Source of the DNA: Rhodospirillaceae bacterium
GTDB lineage: Bacteria > Pseudomonadota > Alphaproteobacteria > Rhodospirillales > Rhodospirillaceae
Assembly (NCBI GenBank): GCA_009693785.1
Contig: SHWP01000001.1
Coordinates: 86,756-150,755, forward strand
DNA length: 64,000 bases
Direction of reading: 5' to 3'
Shown here: positions 35,282 through 44,524 of the stretch, piece after piece
Layout: every line of letters begins with the position of its first letter
Position numbering within the stretch: position 1 is the stretch's first letter
The notes under the pieces: model-generated
Seen by the model: only the letters and a program-made list of their open reading frames with translations
Databases searched by the model: none
Told to the model about the DNA's origin: nothing
Position numbers and translations under genes: made by a program

Positions 35282-36115
35282 TTATAGCTTGATCCAGCCA
35301 TAAGCCGTGGCCAACACGACCGAGCCCAAAATAAGCCGGTAAATCACGAACGGCGTAAAGGTCGAACGCCGCAGCCACGCCATCATGATGGCGATGGCGA
35401 ACAGCCCGGTGACAAACGACATGGCCATGCCCAAGAGCGCGTCTTGAGTCATGCTCATGCTATCGGCTTTCTGCAGTTTCATGATCAGCCATACGCCGCC
35501 CGCGGCGATGGTTGGAATCGATAGCAGCATGGAAAACCGAGCGGCTTCGGCGCGTTCGTACCCTAACAGCCGGGCCATGGTCATGGTGATGCCTGAGCGG
35601 CTGGTGCCTGGAACCAGCGCCAAGATCTGGGCCGCGCCAATCAGAATGGCATCGCCATACGAGGCATGTTCGACACGCTTAATGGTCATGCACATCTTAT
35701 CAAAGATGAATAACAAGATCGCATAACCCACCGTGGTCCAACCGATGATAACCATTTGCCGCACGGCGTCGCCGACGTATTTCTCAAAGGCCCACGCAGC
35801 AGCCAGTGTTGGAATTGTGGCCACGATGATTTGAAACGCAAGCCTAGCGCCAGGGTCGCGCTTGCCGCGCAGAAACCGCGTGAGACCCAACAGCATTGCC
35901 CATAACTCGCGCCAAAAATAAATGCACGCTGCAAACATAGTGCCGACGTGAACCGCCACATCCATCGACAACCCCTGGTCTGGCCAACCGGTAAACATGG
36001 GGATCAGGGCGAGGTGACCTGAGGAACTGACCGGTAAAAACTCGGTCAGGCCTTGCACAATGGCAAGAACGATAATCTGTGTTAGCGGCAAAACAGCCCC
36101 CCAAGGTCGAGACAA
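35282..36115 (-). CDS. uppP: Undecaprenyl-diphosphate phosphatase UppP (BacA)
   Basis: A 277-residue membrane enzyme that recycles the undecaprenyl carrier for peptidoglycan and O-antigen synthesis. The motifs QGLTEFLPVSSSGHLAL near residues 21-37 and PGTSRSGITMTMARLLG near 167-183 are the catalytic Glu-rich and phosphate-binding regions. About eight transmembrane helices are present. Length is as expected. Convergent with the NDUFA9-like gene (12 bases between stops). Confidence 0.95.
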   Translation of the reverse strand: MSRPWGAVLPLTQIIVLAIVQGLTEFLPVSSSGHLALIPMFTGWPDQGLSMDVAVHVGTMFAACIYFWRELWAMLLGLTRFLRGKRDPGARLAFQIIVATIPTLAAAWAFEKYVGDAVRQMVIIGWTTVGYAILLFIFDKMCMTIKRVEHASYGDAILIGAAQILALVPGTSRSGITMTMARLLGYERAEAARFSMLLSIPTIAAGGVWLIMKLQKADSMSMTQDALLGMAMSFVTGLFAIAIMMAWLRRSTFTPFVIYRLILGSVVLATAYGWIKL

Positions 36116-36175
36116 GAGCGGTTATACCACCGCCGAGTCGCGAGCCCAAGAGTTGGCTTAGGTAATGACTACTCT

Positions 36176-36205
36176 TTTATAGGAGGCATGTTTATAGGAG
36201 GCATG
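36176..36205 (+). repeat. Two exact tandem copies of a 15-base unit
   Basis: TTTATAGGAGGCATG occurs twice back to back (36176-36190 and 36191-36205). It lies at the boundary between uppP and the AT-richer island. Each unit holds AGGAGG and an ATG, but their spacing of one base is unsuitable for translation. Confidence 0.8.
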
Positions 36206-36223
36206 AGCGTAAGCTTAAAATGT

Positions 36224-36652
36224 CTACAAACAGGTCGTGCTTTTTCGACCAGAGACAAATGTCAGGTGCCCAACAGCATCAGTTTTCCACTGGATCGTCC
36301 AAAGCTGTTGGCAAGGAAAAACCGTATAGGAAAAATCAGCACTTCGTAGTGCCCCTGCCATTTGCCAGCTTGGTTTAAAACCCCACTGTTGAAGTTCATG
36401 AATCAATATGTTTTCGTCAGAGCCGAGTGGAAATCTTAATTTAGTTCGCTGATCGAATTCTATGCTAGCTGGACTATCGAATCGTAGAGAGCTATCGGGC
36501 GGGAGCTTATCCAACAAGGGCGGGATTTCCGGCGCCTGACGCCGCTGTTCAATCCAGATGTACGTAACGGCAGATGAGATTAGAGCCACAAGTGCTATTG
36601 CTGTAATCGTGCCAAATAGCCACTTTATTTTGGACAGCGATCGCTTAAGCAA
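36224..36652 (-). CDS. Small membrane-anchored hypothetical protein of the island
   Basis: An unrecognised protein with one transmembrane helix (WLFGTITAIALVALISSAVTYIW) and a periplasmic part of about 105 residues with two Cys (FPCQQ, STTCL). I place the start at TTG 36652, which overlaps the stop of the DUF4926 gene; an in-frame ATG at 36775 would give 183 residues but overlap that gene by 131 bases. Base composition is more AT-rich than neighbours, suggesting transfer with the DUF6883/DUF4926 pair. Function unknown. Confidence 0.5.
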   Translation of the reverse strand: MLKRSLSKIKWLFGTITAIALVALISSAVTYIWIEQRRQAPEIPPLLDKLPPDSSLRFDSPASIEFDQRTKLRFPLGSDENILIHELQQWGFKPSWQMAGALRSADFSYTVFPCQQLWTIQWKTDAVGHLTFVSGRKSTTCL

Positions 36653-36869
36653 CCATCCGTGCGTGGGCGATTTCGTTACGGCCAACGGTCCGGACAGCCG
36701 TCGCTGGAACAGTGAGTACTGAAACCGTTTCGCCTGAAAGCGTAACAAACTCGACTTCGAAGGCAGTGGCGTCACGGTGTACCATCACGACCCAGCCGAC
36801 ATCTCCAGCCTTCAGGCCGTTTGTTACAAGATTCTCAGTTAGCACAACTGGATCAAGCTCTTTAATCAC
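36645..36869 (-). CDS. DUF4926 domain protein (partner of DUF6883)
   Basis: A 74-residue protein of the DUF4926 type: IKELDPVVLTENL at the start, GLKAGDVGWVVMVHRDATAFEVEF in the middle and VLTVPATAVRTV near the end, an SH3-like small beta-barrel. The start is a GTG that overlaps the upstream DUF6883 stop (GTGA). Such pairs occur widely as small linked genes with a toxin-antitoxin-like layout, although function is not established. Confidence 0.7.
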   Translation of the reverse strand: MIKELDPVVLTENLVTNGLKAGDVGWVVMVHRDATAFEVEFVTLSGETVSVLTVPATAVRTVGRNEIAHARMVA

Positions 36870-37213
36870 TTATCATCTCCAGGCATTGGGTATGCCGTAA
36901 CCAAACGTGGAATTATCTCGCCAATTTCAACGAACCACACCGCGCGAATACGTGGCTTGCGTAGATCGGGACAGGTCAACAATCCCTCAACTATATACTT
37001 CTTGCCGTATTTTGTCTCTTCTACTGTGATTTTATCTCCGGCTGCGGTGTGGCGCAAAAGAGCGTCGCGAAGGGTTCGCCACGACGCTTGTGAAAACTCG
37101 AATTGCTTAAAGTATGCGGCCTTTATCCGGCCAGCAGGATGCCCATCGGACAGAAGATAGTCTGTTATCTTGCGGTCATCGATGACGGCCTTTTCGGCGT
37201 TTGGCAGCGTCAT
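36866..37213 (-). CDS. DUF6883 domain protein
   Basis: A 115-residue protein of the DUF6883 type. The N-terminus LPNAEKAVIDDRKITDYLLS and GHPAGRIKAAYF, and the C-terminal IRAVWFVEIGEIIPRLVTAYP, fit the family. It is coupled to the DUF4926 gene by a 4-base overlap. The family occurs next to DUF4926 and in polymorphic-toxin contexts; a toxin role is suspected but not shown. Codon use and AT content differ from the flanking uppP and aminopeptidase genes. Confidence 0.7.
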   Translation of the reverse strand: MTLPNAEKAVIDDRKITDYLLSDGHPAGRIKAAYFKQFEFSQASWRTLRDALLRHTAAGDKITVEETKYGKKYIVEGLLTCPDLRKPRIRAVWFVEIGEIIPRLVTAYPMPGDDK

Positions 37214-37241
37214 TGGTTAGCATTCCAGAAACAGCGGACAT

Positions 37242-37301
37242 CGCGATTTAACATAATTTCGGCAGTGGCACCTGTTAAGCCGCGCTAGGCATTAAATCGC
37301 G
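37242..37301. repeat. Perfect 10-base inverted repeat at the island edge
   Basis: CGCGATTTAA at 37242-37251 and TTAAATCGCG at 37292-37301 are exact inverted copies separated by 40 bases. The right arm covers the last codons of the aminopeptidase gene, the left arm lies beside the island. It may be an end mark of the insertion or a weak structure. Confidence 0.5.
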
Positions 37302-38703
37302 TCGCGATTAGTTCGAACAGCGCCCGTTGGGCATAGGCCTCGCCGCCCTCTGGGCGGCCCGGACGGGAACTTTTGTTCCAGGCGTAGAGGTCGAGGTGAA
37401 TCCAAGGCGTGCTTTCGCCGACAAACTCTTTCAGGAATAGGGCCGCTGTAATAGCGCCAGCGAAGGCTGAGTCCCCGGTGTTGTTGATGTCAGCGATCTT
37501 GCTGTCGAGCATGCTGCGGTAGGGTGTCCACAGCGGCAGCCGCCATACCGGGTCGAAAGCTTTAGCAGAGGCTGTGGTCAGCTCGGCGGCGAGTTGGTCA
37601 TCATCGGTGAACATGGCTGGTAAATCAGGGCCTAGTGCGGTGCGGGCCGCACCCGTAAGCGTGGCGCAGTCGATGAGGAGTTCGGGCTTTTCGCTCGACG
37701 CCTCGGTCAAGGCGTCGGCCAAGATCAGGCGTCCCTCTGCATCGGTGTTACCAATTTCCACGCTAGTCCCCTTGCGTGTAGCGAGCACGTCGCTGGGGCG
37801 AAAAGCGTTGCCCGCAACTGCGTTTTCCACGGCAGGCACCAACAGACGCAAGCGTACGGGGAGCTTCGCATTCATGATTGCTTGGGCAAGGCCCAGCAAT
37901 GTCGCCGCGCCGCCCATGTCTTTTTTCATCAACGCCATGCTGCTTGCGGACTTGAGATCAAGCCCACCCGTGTCAAAGCATACGCCTTTGCCAACCAGTG
38001 TAATCTTTGGGTCGCCCTCGCGACCCCAGCGCAGATCGATCAGTCGCGGTGCTGCCGTGCTGGCCCGGCCAACGGCATGAATCATGGGGTAGTTATGTTT
38101 TAACAACTCATCGCCGACGATCTCGGTGACCTGCGCGCTGCAGTCTTGGCCAACAGTCTTGATCGCCTCGGCTAAATCCGCCGGCATCATATCGGCAGCA
38201 GGTGTGTTGATCAGGTCTCGCGTAAGTACGGCCGCAGCGACGTTGCGCTCAACGGCACCGCGATCACAACCCGCTGGCCACACAAGTTTGGCAAGCGGTC
38301 GCGGCTTTTCTTCGCCGCCATTGGTTTTTTTGTAGCGCTTGAATGTGTAAGCGCCCAGTGCCCAGGCTTGTGCAGCCCAGCTTGAAAAGCCCGCTGCCAG
38401 TTTGTCAGCGCAGCCAATTACATTCGTGAGCGTATAGGTGGCAGGCGGTAGGGCTTTGGCCATACCGCCCAAGACCCATGGATCATCGCCTTTGCCCAAC
38501 CCCACAACAGCAGCGCGAATGCCGCCAGCACCATTGGGAATGACGATAGTCGAGCCTGCCTCGCCTTTGAAGTTATTCGCCGTCAACCACAGTTGATCGG
38601 GTGCTGGCAGTGTCGCGAGAAACTCGGAAAGTTTTGCTGCCGCTACCGCATGCAATGGCAGGGCATCAGCGGTGCCCTCAGTCAACACGAGTGCCGTGGT
38701 CAT
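37285..38703 (-). CDS. M17 leucyl aminopeptidase family protein
   Basis: A 472-residue cytosolic metallo-aminopeptidase. Metal and catalytic motifs are GKGVCFDTGGLDLKSASSMALMKKDMGG (Lys and Asp ligands) and the family signature NTDAEGRLILADAL. The C-terminus with SSRPGRPEGGEAYAQRA is typical of the short PepA-like subgroup lacking the DNA-binding role. It removes N-terminal residues from peptides. The start overlaps the stop of the upstream TAXI gene (ATGA), an unusual pairing of a peptidase with an orphan binding protein. Confidence 0.9.
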   Translation of the reverse strand: MTTALVLTEGTADALPLHAVAAAKLSEFLATLPAPDQLWLTANNFKGEAGSTIVIPNGAGGIRAAVVGLGKGDDPWVLGGMAKALPPATYTLTNVIGCADKLAAGFSSWAAQAWALGAYTFKRYKKTNGGEEKPRPLAKLVWPAGCDRGAVERNVAAAVLTRDLINTPAADMMPADLAEAIKTVGQDCSAQVTEIVGDELLKHNYPMIHAVGRASTAAPRLIDLRWGREGDPKITLVGKGVCFDTGGLDLKSASSMALMKKDMGGAATLLGLAQAIMNAKLPVRLRLLVPAVENAVAGNAFRPSDVLATRKGTSVEIGNTDAEGRLILADALTEASSEKPELLIDCATLTGAARTALGPDLPAMFTDDDQLAAELTTASAKAFDPVWRLPLWTPYRSMLDSKIADINNTGDSAFAGAITAALFLKEFVGESTPWIHLDLYAWNKSSRPGRPEGGEAYAQRALFELIATRFNA

Positions 38704-39935
38704 GGTGTCGATGATCCCGTCGCCGGGGTCTCGGCGGGTTCCGTGGGTGGGGTGGGGATGGGAGCAGGGGCGGGTGTTATTGGTGCTGGTGTCTTGGCAG
38801 CGGGCGCAGGGTTTGTCTGGCGCGCGGCCGGACGGACTGGAAGAGGTTTCGATGGCTCGGCGGGCGCGATGGCTGGCGGAGGCGTCATGAGGCTCTTCGA
38901 GATATAATAACGCCCGGCGCCGGTTTGCATCGGAACGCCAAGACCATGCGCGGCGAGTTTAGGATCCATCAATTTGCCGCGTGAATGCCCGGCCTCGAAC
39001 AGCGCCTTGTTGCGTTCATGCCAAATTGCATTGGCGATCCCAAATCCAAGTTCGTCATCGAGGTCATCACGCGCCACGAGAACGGTTCCTACATCAACTG
39101 TTTGGATTTCAGGGTGCTCGCCGTAGGTGTTGGCCGGAATCGTGCCCAACGTATAGAACGGAAACGCGTGAGTTAGCTTCTCAGCCGTTGGCCCGCTGAT
39201 GGGGACAAGCTCGAAGGGCGCGCTGCGGCTCAAATCCTCGAGAGCGAGCACGGGCGCCCCGCTCACCAAAAACATCGCGTCGATCCTGCCTTCTTTTAGC
39301 GCTGTCGTTGCCGCCGTGACATCAAGTATTTGCATGTGCACTGAGGTTGATTTGACTCCGAAGGCAGCTAACACCGCCTTTACGGTGAAACGGGTTGCGG
39401 TGCCTTCGCCATCGACCGACACGCGTTTACCTGCCAAATCCTTTACCGACGTGATTTTGGCGCCTTTGCGCGCGAGTAAATGGATCGTCGAAGGATATAA
39501 CCGCGCAACAATGCGTACGCGCGTTAGAGGTTCCTTATTTTCAAAATCTCCGATGCTATAAAACGCCCAGTTGGCCACATCGGCCTGCGATAGCGCGAGG
39601 TCAATGTCGCCACGCACGATGGCGAGCAGATTATGGTACGCGCCATCGGTCGTTTGCGAATTGGCGATCAGGCCGGGTACGCCGCAGTTGCCACCGCGAT
39701 CGCACTCGCGTGACCCGGGCGGGTTTGAGATCGCATTGCCAATCAATCCACCAAAAGGAAATTCAGTAGTGTCAATCGGCCCCGTGGCGATTCGCACAAC
39801 TTTTACATCTTGCGCGAGTGCACTGAGCGAGATGAACATCGCAAAAGCAGCGCAGGCCAAGACCGTCATCGAAAATCGGCGAGGCGCTACGTTATGATCA
39901 GGTCGTGTGGTCACGGTGACGGGCTCTAGTGTCAT
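38700..39935 (-). CDS. TAXI-family TRAP solute-binding protein with Pro-rich tail
   Basis: A 411-residue exported binding protein of the TAXI type. A signal anchor or peptide covers about residues 22-45 (RFSMTVLACAAFAMFISLSALAQ). The binding domain begins VVRIATGPIDTTEFPFGGLI and contains the paired Cys segment SRECDRGGNCGVPG and the family motif VSVDGEGTATRFTVKAVL. The last 60 residues or so are Pro/Ala-rich (PAPAAKTPAPITPAPAPIPTP), which is not part of the fold. No TRAP permease is adjacent. ATG 39935 is chosen, an upstream in-frame ATG at 40007 is possible. Its stop overlaps the peptidase start. Confidence 0.8.
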   Translation of the reverse strand: MTLEPVTVTTRPDHNVAPRRFSMTVLACAAFAMFISLSALAQDVKVVRIATGPIDTTEFPFGGLIGNAISNPPGSRECDRGGNCGVPGLIANSQTTDGAYHNLLAIVRGDIDLALSQADVANWAFYSIGDFENKEPLTRVRIVARLYPSTIHLLARKGAKITSVKDLAGKRVSVDGEGTATRFTVKAVLAAFGVKSTSVHMQILDVTAATTALKEGRIDAMFLVSGAPVLALEDLSRSAPFELVPISGPTAEKLTHAFPFYTLGTIPANTYGEHPEIQTVDVGTVLVARDDLDDELGFGIANAIWHERNKALFEAGHSRGKLMDPKLAAHGLGVPMQTGAGRYYISKSLMTPPPAIAPAEPSKPLPVRPAARQTNPAPAAKTPAPITPAPAPIPTPPTEPAETPATGSSTP

Positions 39936-40079
39936 GTTGCGGAGGTTTGGGGCGCTCCGCACATAGGTTTCGTTTGGTGATGAATTGCCGCAACGCGTTC
40001 CTATCACAGCCCCTTGGGTTATGGCGATTTTTGCGCCCCAAATACGCGTGTAATATTATGTCAGGGCTTGTGCGCAGCT

Positions 40080-40895
40080 TTAGGTGCCCGGCTTGAAGCC
40101 TCTTACGAAAGCGGCCACTTCGCTGTTGGCCGGGGAAGCAGTCAGTGCCGCGTAAGTGCCAATTTGGGCCAAGCGGCCCTCATGCAAGATGGCCATGCGC
40201 TGCGCCATGCGCGCGGCTTCCACCGGATCGTGGCTAACCAGAATAATGGTTTTCTTCAATTCTGCCTGCAGTCGCGATACTTCATCTTGCATTTCAAGCC
40301 GGGTGACTGGGTCCAGCGCCGCAAAGGGCTCGTCCATCAACAACAAGGGTGCCTCAGTGATCAGGGCGCGGGCCAGGCCGACGCGTTGCTGCATTCCGCT
40401 CGATAAGGCGGTGGGTTTCATTTTCTCGTAACCCGAGAGGCCGACTCGGGCCAGCCATGCAGCGGCGCGCTCGTTAGACTGCGATCTCGTCGTGCCCTGA
40501 AGGTTGAGTGGAAAGGCTACGTTTTCCAGCACGCTCTTATGTGGCAGCAAACCGAAGTGCTGAAACACCATGCTTACGCGCGTCTTGCGCAACTGTGTCA
40601 GCGCCGTGGCCCCCATGGTGCATACGCTGTCACCATCGAGCAGTACGTCACCGGTGGTAGGTTCGATCAACCGGTTGATCATGCGCAATAGCGTTGATTT
40701 GCCTGAGCCCGACCGGCCCATGATGAAAAAAAGCTCGCCAGGGTTAATGTCGAGGGAAACTTCATGCAGTGCCACAGCATGACCGGTACGGGCCAGGATC
40801 TCGGCTTTTTTCAAGCCCGCAGCCAGTAGCGGCCACACTTGCTCAGGCTTCGGGCCATAGATCTTGCTGATGGCGGACAAACGAACGGCGGTCAT
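40080..40895 (-). CDS. Glycine betaine/proline-type ABC transporter ATPase
   Basis: A 271-residue ATPase of the ProV/OpuA subgroup. Walker A is [17 protein letters not shown], the signature [15 protein letters not shown], Walker [13 protein letters not shown] and the H-loop [17 protein letters not shown]. It lacks the CBS domains found in many ProV proteins, so it is shorter. It couples ATP hydrolysis to uptake of a quaternary amine. Translationally coupled to the permease gene by a 4-base overlap. Confidence 0.9.
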   Translation of the reverse strand: MTAVRLSAISKIYGPKPEQVWPLLAAGLKKAEILARTGHAVALHEVSLDINPGELFFIMGRSGSGKSTLLRMINRLIEPTTGDVLLDGDSVCTMGATALTQLRKTRVSMVFQHFGLLPHKSVLENVAFPLNLQGTTRSQSNERAAAWLARVGLSGYEKMKPTALSSGMQQRVGLARALITEAPLLLMDEPFAALDPVTRLEMQDEVSRLQAELKKTIILVSHDPVEAARMAQRMAILHEGRLAQIGTYAALTASPANSEVAAFVRGFKPGT

Positions 40896-41743
40896 CGCGT
40901 CCCTGGCGAACGCGGCGTTGCGAATGATTGCGTCACACGATCAAGCACAATGGCCAAAGCCACGATCACCGCGCCGGCAACGGCGCCACGGCCAATATCA
41001 AGGCGTTGAATACCGAGCAGCACTTCCTCGCCAAGCCCCCGCGCGCCGATCATTGAGGCTACAACCACCATGGATAACGCCAGCATCGTTGCTTGGTTGA
41101 TACCGGCCATGATTGATGGCAGGGCGAGTGGTAATTCCACTTGAAACAACTTTTGTCGCGATGTTGCGCCAAACGCGACTGCGGCTTCCACCGCTTCGGC
41201 ATCGGCGCTACGCAAGCCCAAATCTGTTAGCCGTGCAATAGGTGGCATGGCGTAGATTACGGTGGCGAGCAACGCCGGAACCTTGCCCAAACCAAACAGC
41301 ATCATGGCTGGAACTAAATATACGAAGCTCGGCAAAGTCTGCATGGCATCAAGGATCGGACGTAGGACACGACTTACGTGGCGCGAACGCGCTAACCCCA
41401 CGCCAAGCGGTAGGCCGATAATGGCGCTAAAGAATGTTGCGACCAGCATCAGGGCCAGAGTTTGCATGGCCTGATCCCACAGCCCCAGCACGCCAATGGC
41501 GAACATCGCAACGCTCATGAGACCCGCGAAAGCGATGCGGCGCGAAGCTATGAATGCAAGGCCAGCGACAGCGGCGATCACCAACCACCAGGGCAGCCCG
41601 CGCAGAATTTGCTCGACAGTGACAATGACCCACAAGATGGCGTTGCCGAAGGCACGAAAACCCGCGCCGTAGTCGACGATAAAAGCGTCGATGAACCGGT
41701 TGATCGCGGGCGCGATGGAAATGGTGAGGTTTTCGGGAAACAT
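40892..41743 (-). CDS. Glycine betaine/proline-type ABC transporter permease
   Basis: A 283-residue inner-membrane permease with about six helices. The coupling EAA-like loop [33 protein letters not shown] is complete. It is the middle gene of a binding protein-permease-ATPase operon. Substrate specificity follows the binding protein: glycine betaine, choline or proline betaine. Confidence 0.9.
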   Translation of the reverse strand: MFPENLTISIAPAINRFIDAFIVDYGAGFRAFGNAILWVIVTVEQILRGLPWWLVIAAVAGLAFIASRRIAFAGLMSVAMFAIGVLGLWDQAMQTLALMLVATFFSAIIGLPLGVGLARSRHVSRVLRPILDAMQTLPSFVYLVPAMMLFGLGKVPALLATVIYAMPPIARLTDLGLRSADAEAVEAAVAFGATSRQKLFQVELPLALPSIMAGINQATMLALSMVVVASMIGARGLGEEVLLGIQRLDIGRGAVAGAVIVALAIVLDRVTQSFATPRSPGTR

Positions 41744-41757
41744 TGCCGGATGAGCCG

Positions 41758-42759
41758 TTATTTCAAACTAGACTGAATCTTTACAGCGATCTCGGGGGTC
41801 ACCCAATCTGCCCAAACCCCAGGCTCAGTCTTCAGAAACCACTCTGCCGCTACGGCGTCACTGACATGATTGTCGCGCATGTAGGCCAGCGCTTTACTGA
41901 CCAGCGTCGAGGATGTGCGGTATTTCGCAAGGAACGCAGTGATCTGCGGTGCGGCTTTGACAAAAGCCGCGTTAGCGCCAATCCAAACTTCGACCTTGGG
42001 GTAATCCACCGCTCGTGGATAATCGCCGCTCGCGGCAATGCCTTTCCAGTCAGCTTCGTTCCAGGCAGGCTCTTGTAGTTTCACCATATCGTAAGCGCCC
42101 AGCACCCAGGTTGGATTCCAGTAGTAAGCTAAAATTGGCTCCCGTTTCAGGTACGCCCCAGCAATGGCTGCGGCCAAGGCGGTACCGGCACCTGGCCGGA
42201 AGTTCGTGAACGAGGCCTCAAGTCCATAGGCCTTGAGTTTGTTCGAGTTGATGACTTCACATGACCATCCGGCGACGCAGTTATAAAAGCGGCCCTTGCC
42301 CGGCTCTTCGGGGTCGGCGAACACTTCTTTGTAGCGCGCAAGATCGGAAACGGACTTTAACTCGGGCGTTTGAGGAGCAAGGTTACGTGCTTGATCGCCC
42401 TCGATCATGTAGCGAGGCACATACCAACCCTGCACCGCATCGGGGAAATTCACGCCAATCTCGGTAACTTGTCCGCGTTTCAGCGCACGCTGCCATACAT
42501 CGGTCACCGCATCCTTCCAAATTTCCATGGCAATATCGATGTCGCCTTGAGCGACACCTTGCAGCAATGGGATGGTCGAGCCTGGGATGGCGTCGGTTTT
42601 ACAACCGTATCCCGACTCGAGAATGCGGCGCGCCACCGCATTGTGAAAGCCCACCGAATCCCAATCCAACCCCGCGAAAATAACCGGGCGGTTGATCTCG
42701 CAGGCGTGTGATAGAGACGCGAAAGATAGCGCGCCGATGACCGTAAAAAGCCGTATCAT
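41758..42759 (-). CDS. Glycine betaine/choline-type ABC transporter substrate-binding protein
   Basis: A 333-residue exported binding protein of the OpuAC family. A signal peptide covers about residues 1-20 (ending SHAC). The family's aromatic ligand-box residues lie in [18 protein letters not shown], and [15 protein letters not shown] 42759 gives the expected signal peptide; the frame is open upstream without one. First gene of the transporter operon, 14 bases before the permease. A betaine uptake system fits osmoprotection or use as a carbon source. Confidence 0.88.
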   Translation of the reverse strand: MIRLFTVIGALSFASLSHACEINRPVIFAGLDWDSVGFHNAVARRILESGYGCKTDAIPGSTIPLLQGVAQGDIDIAMEIWKDAVTDVWQRALKRGQVTEIGVNFPDAVQGWYVPRYMIEGDQARNLAPQTPELKSVSDLARYKEVFADPEEPGKGRFYNCVAGWSCEVINSNKLKAYGLEASFTNFRPGAGTALAAAIAGAYLKREPILAYYWNPTWVLGAYDMVKLQEPAWNEADWKGIAASGDYPRAVDYPKVEVWIGANAAFVKAAPQITAFLAKYRTSSTLVSKALAYMRDNHVSDAVAAEWFLKTEPGVWADWVTPEIAVKIQSSLK

Positions 42760-42841
42760 GGGCACGACCTTACCGCGCCGGTTGCACGCTTCCAAGCGCG
42801 CACTAAGATGCGCCGCCTCGTCGACACAAGGATAGAAATTC

Positions 42842-43606
42842 ATGCTCGATATCCGCCAAATCCCCGTTCTCAATGATAATTACGTGTACCTCGTGCGCGA
42901 GCCCTCCTCGGGTGCCGTGGCCGTGGTTGACCCGGCCGTGTCAGACGAGATTCTCGCCGAGGCAAAAAGGTTAGATTGGCGCATCACGCATATTCTCAAT
43001 ACTCACCACCACGGCGACCACGTCGGCGGCAATCAAGCCATCAAGGCTGCCACGGGCTGCACCATTGTCGGCCCCGCGCATGACCCCGACCGCATTCCCG
43101 GTATGGAGATTCAGGTTAAGGACGGCGACATCTACAAGTTCGGCAATGAGTCTGCCCAAGTGTTTTTTGTGCCTGGCCACACGCGCGGCCACATCGCTTA
43201 TTGGTTTAAGGACTCAAGCGCTTTGTTCTGTGGCGATACCATGTTCTCGATTGGCTGCGGTCGGTTGTTCGAAGGCACGCCGCAACAGATGTGGACTAGT
43301 CTATCGCGCTTGCGTGGGCTGCCGCCCGAAACCCGCATTTACTGCGCCCATGAATACACCGAAAGTAATGTGCGTTTTGCCGTCAGTGTCGATCCGGACA
43401 ACGCAGCGTTGCGCAGCTATGAGGCCGAAGTGAAGACCAAACGCGCACAAAAAATTCCAACGGTGCCATCGACCTTAAAGTTAGAGCGCGCGGCTAATCC
43501 GTTTTTGCGCGCTGATGCGCCCGATCTGCAAGCCGCCATGGCCATGACCGGCCGCGACCCGGTCGAGGTCTTTGCCGAGGTTCGCCGCAGGAAGGATGTG
43601 TTTTAG
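42842..43606 (+). CDS. gloB: Hydroxyacylglutathione hydrolase (glyoxalase II)
   Basis: A 254-residue metallo-beta-lactamase-fold enzyme that splits S-lactoylglutathione to lactate and glutathione. The metal motif THHHGDHVGG is near residues 56-65. Other ligands are in PGHTRGH and FCGDTMFSIGCGRLFEG, and the C-terminal glutathione-binding helix contains NPFLRA. Length is normal. It ends 3 bases before the convergent lipid gene. The glyoxalase I partner is not obvious here, although VOC-fold genes are numerous. Confidence 0.93.
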   Translation: MLDIRQIPVLNDNYVYLVREPSSGAVAVVDPAVSDEILAEAKRLDWRITHILNTHHHGDHVGGNQAIKAATGCTIVGPAHDPDRIPGMEIQVKDGDIYKFGNESAQVFFVPGHTRGHIAYWFKDSSALFCGDTMFSIGCGRLFEGTPQQMWTSLSRLRGLPPETRIYCAHEYTESNVRFAVSVDPDNAALRSYEAEVKTKRAQKIPTVPSTLKLERAANPFLRADAPDLQAAMAMTGRDPVEVFAEVRRRKDVF

Positions 43607-43609
43607 CGG

Positions 43610-44524
43610 TTATCGAACGCCGCCGATTTTCAACAGGCGCGGCAGCAGTTTTAATCCGGTGATGATCGGGCTGTGGCGCTCGGCCTCGGTTAACTCAAGC
43701 TTCACACCCGAATGCCGTTCGATTTTCCACACCGCGTAATCGAGTCCGCCTTGAAAGGTGAACGCGGCCTTGATCAGTCGCAGCACGTTCAGGGTTTTGC
43801 CCTGCGCGCGGCGCAAGTTCCAAATTAGGTTTGCCCAACCTGGCGTGCGATCCGATGTGTTGGCGTAATGAGCATCGCTTAATGGCGCACCAAGGACCGC
43901 CTCGGTCACCGCGATGTAACGCGCCAAATCGCTATCGACCAACTCGGCTGCTTTGCTAACGGACTCAGGGCGCAGCTCCGCGCCATATGTGGCGCTCAGG
44001 GCCTGCACCCACAACTCGCGCGCTGTAAATCGTGCGGGCATGAGCGGCTGGGCCGCAGCGATCATGGTATTCACGGCTTGGGCTAGGGCATCTTGAACAC
44101 GTCCACGCACGACATCATTGCGCGCCATCAAAACAATGGCTGGTTGTGAAAATCGTGCCCACAAGCTCGAAGCAAAACACCCAGGGCCAGTATCGCGCAT
44201 GAACCGGGCCATCGACATCACCGCCACCTTGGCCCGCAAGGTGCGGCCTTCGTGCGCAAGCTCGCGATAATAAACATTGGGTGGCAAAGCTGCGCCAAAT
44301 GCCGCCGACAGCGGGTTTTTGATCGCCGCACTCATGCGATCCACCAGCACATAAAAATCCAGCATCAATCCTTGATCCGTCGATTGCCGCAAGCACGATC
44401 CATAAAACACCACGGCCGCCACGCTTGGCCCAAGGCTATCGGCCAAATGACGGGCAAATGTATTTGCCGCCGCGAACGTTGGGCGATTGGTTTCACCAAC
44501 AATAATGTCGCGCAGCACGCTCAT
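43610..44524 (-). CDS. Nucleotidyltransferase-fold protein, possible Tam41/CDP-lipid type
   Basis: A 304-residue protein with the nucleotidyltransferase pattern: VVFYGSCLRQSTDQGLMLDFYVLVD (Gly-Ser, then Asp about 13 residues on) near residues 38-62, as in polymerase-beta-fold enzymes. The G-S-to-D-F spacing and FYGS context resemble Tam41-like CTP:phosphatidate cytidylyltransferases more than kanamycin or DNA-type enzymes. It lies directly after a lipid kinase gene with a 4-base overlap, so kinase product to CDP-lipid is an attractive two-step route. It may correspond to a Cpg protein of the Caulobacter ceramide-phosphoglycerate locus, but this is from memory. Confidence 0.6.
   Translation of the reverse strand: MSVLRDIIVGETNRPTFAAANTFARHLADSLGPSVAAVVFYGSCLRQSTDQGLMLDFYVLVDRMSAAIKNPLSAAFGAALPPNVYYRELAHEGRTLRAKVAVMSMARFMRDTGPGCFASSLWARFSQPAIVLMARNDVVRGRVQDALAQAVNTMIAAAQPLMPARFTARELWVQALSATYGAELRPESVSKAAELVDSDLARYIAVTEAVLGAPLSDAHYANTSDRTPGWANLIWNLRRAQGKTLNVLRLIKAAFTFQGGLDYAVWKIERHSGVKLELTEAERHSPIITGLKLLPRLLKIGGVR

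Noticed and set aside
36188-36349. Plus-strand 53-codon frame starting in the tandem repeat
   Set aside because: AGGAGG lies only one base from each ATG, it is antisense to a likelier gene, and it has no recognisable features.
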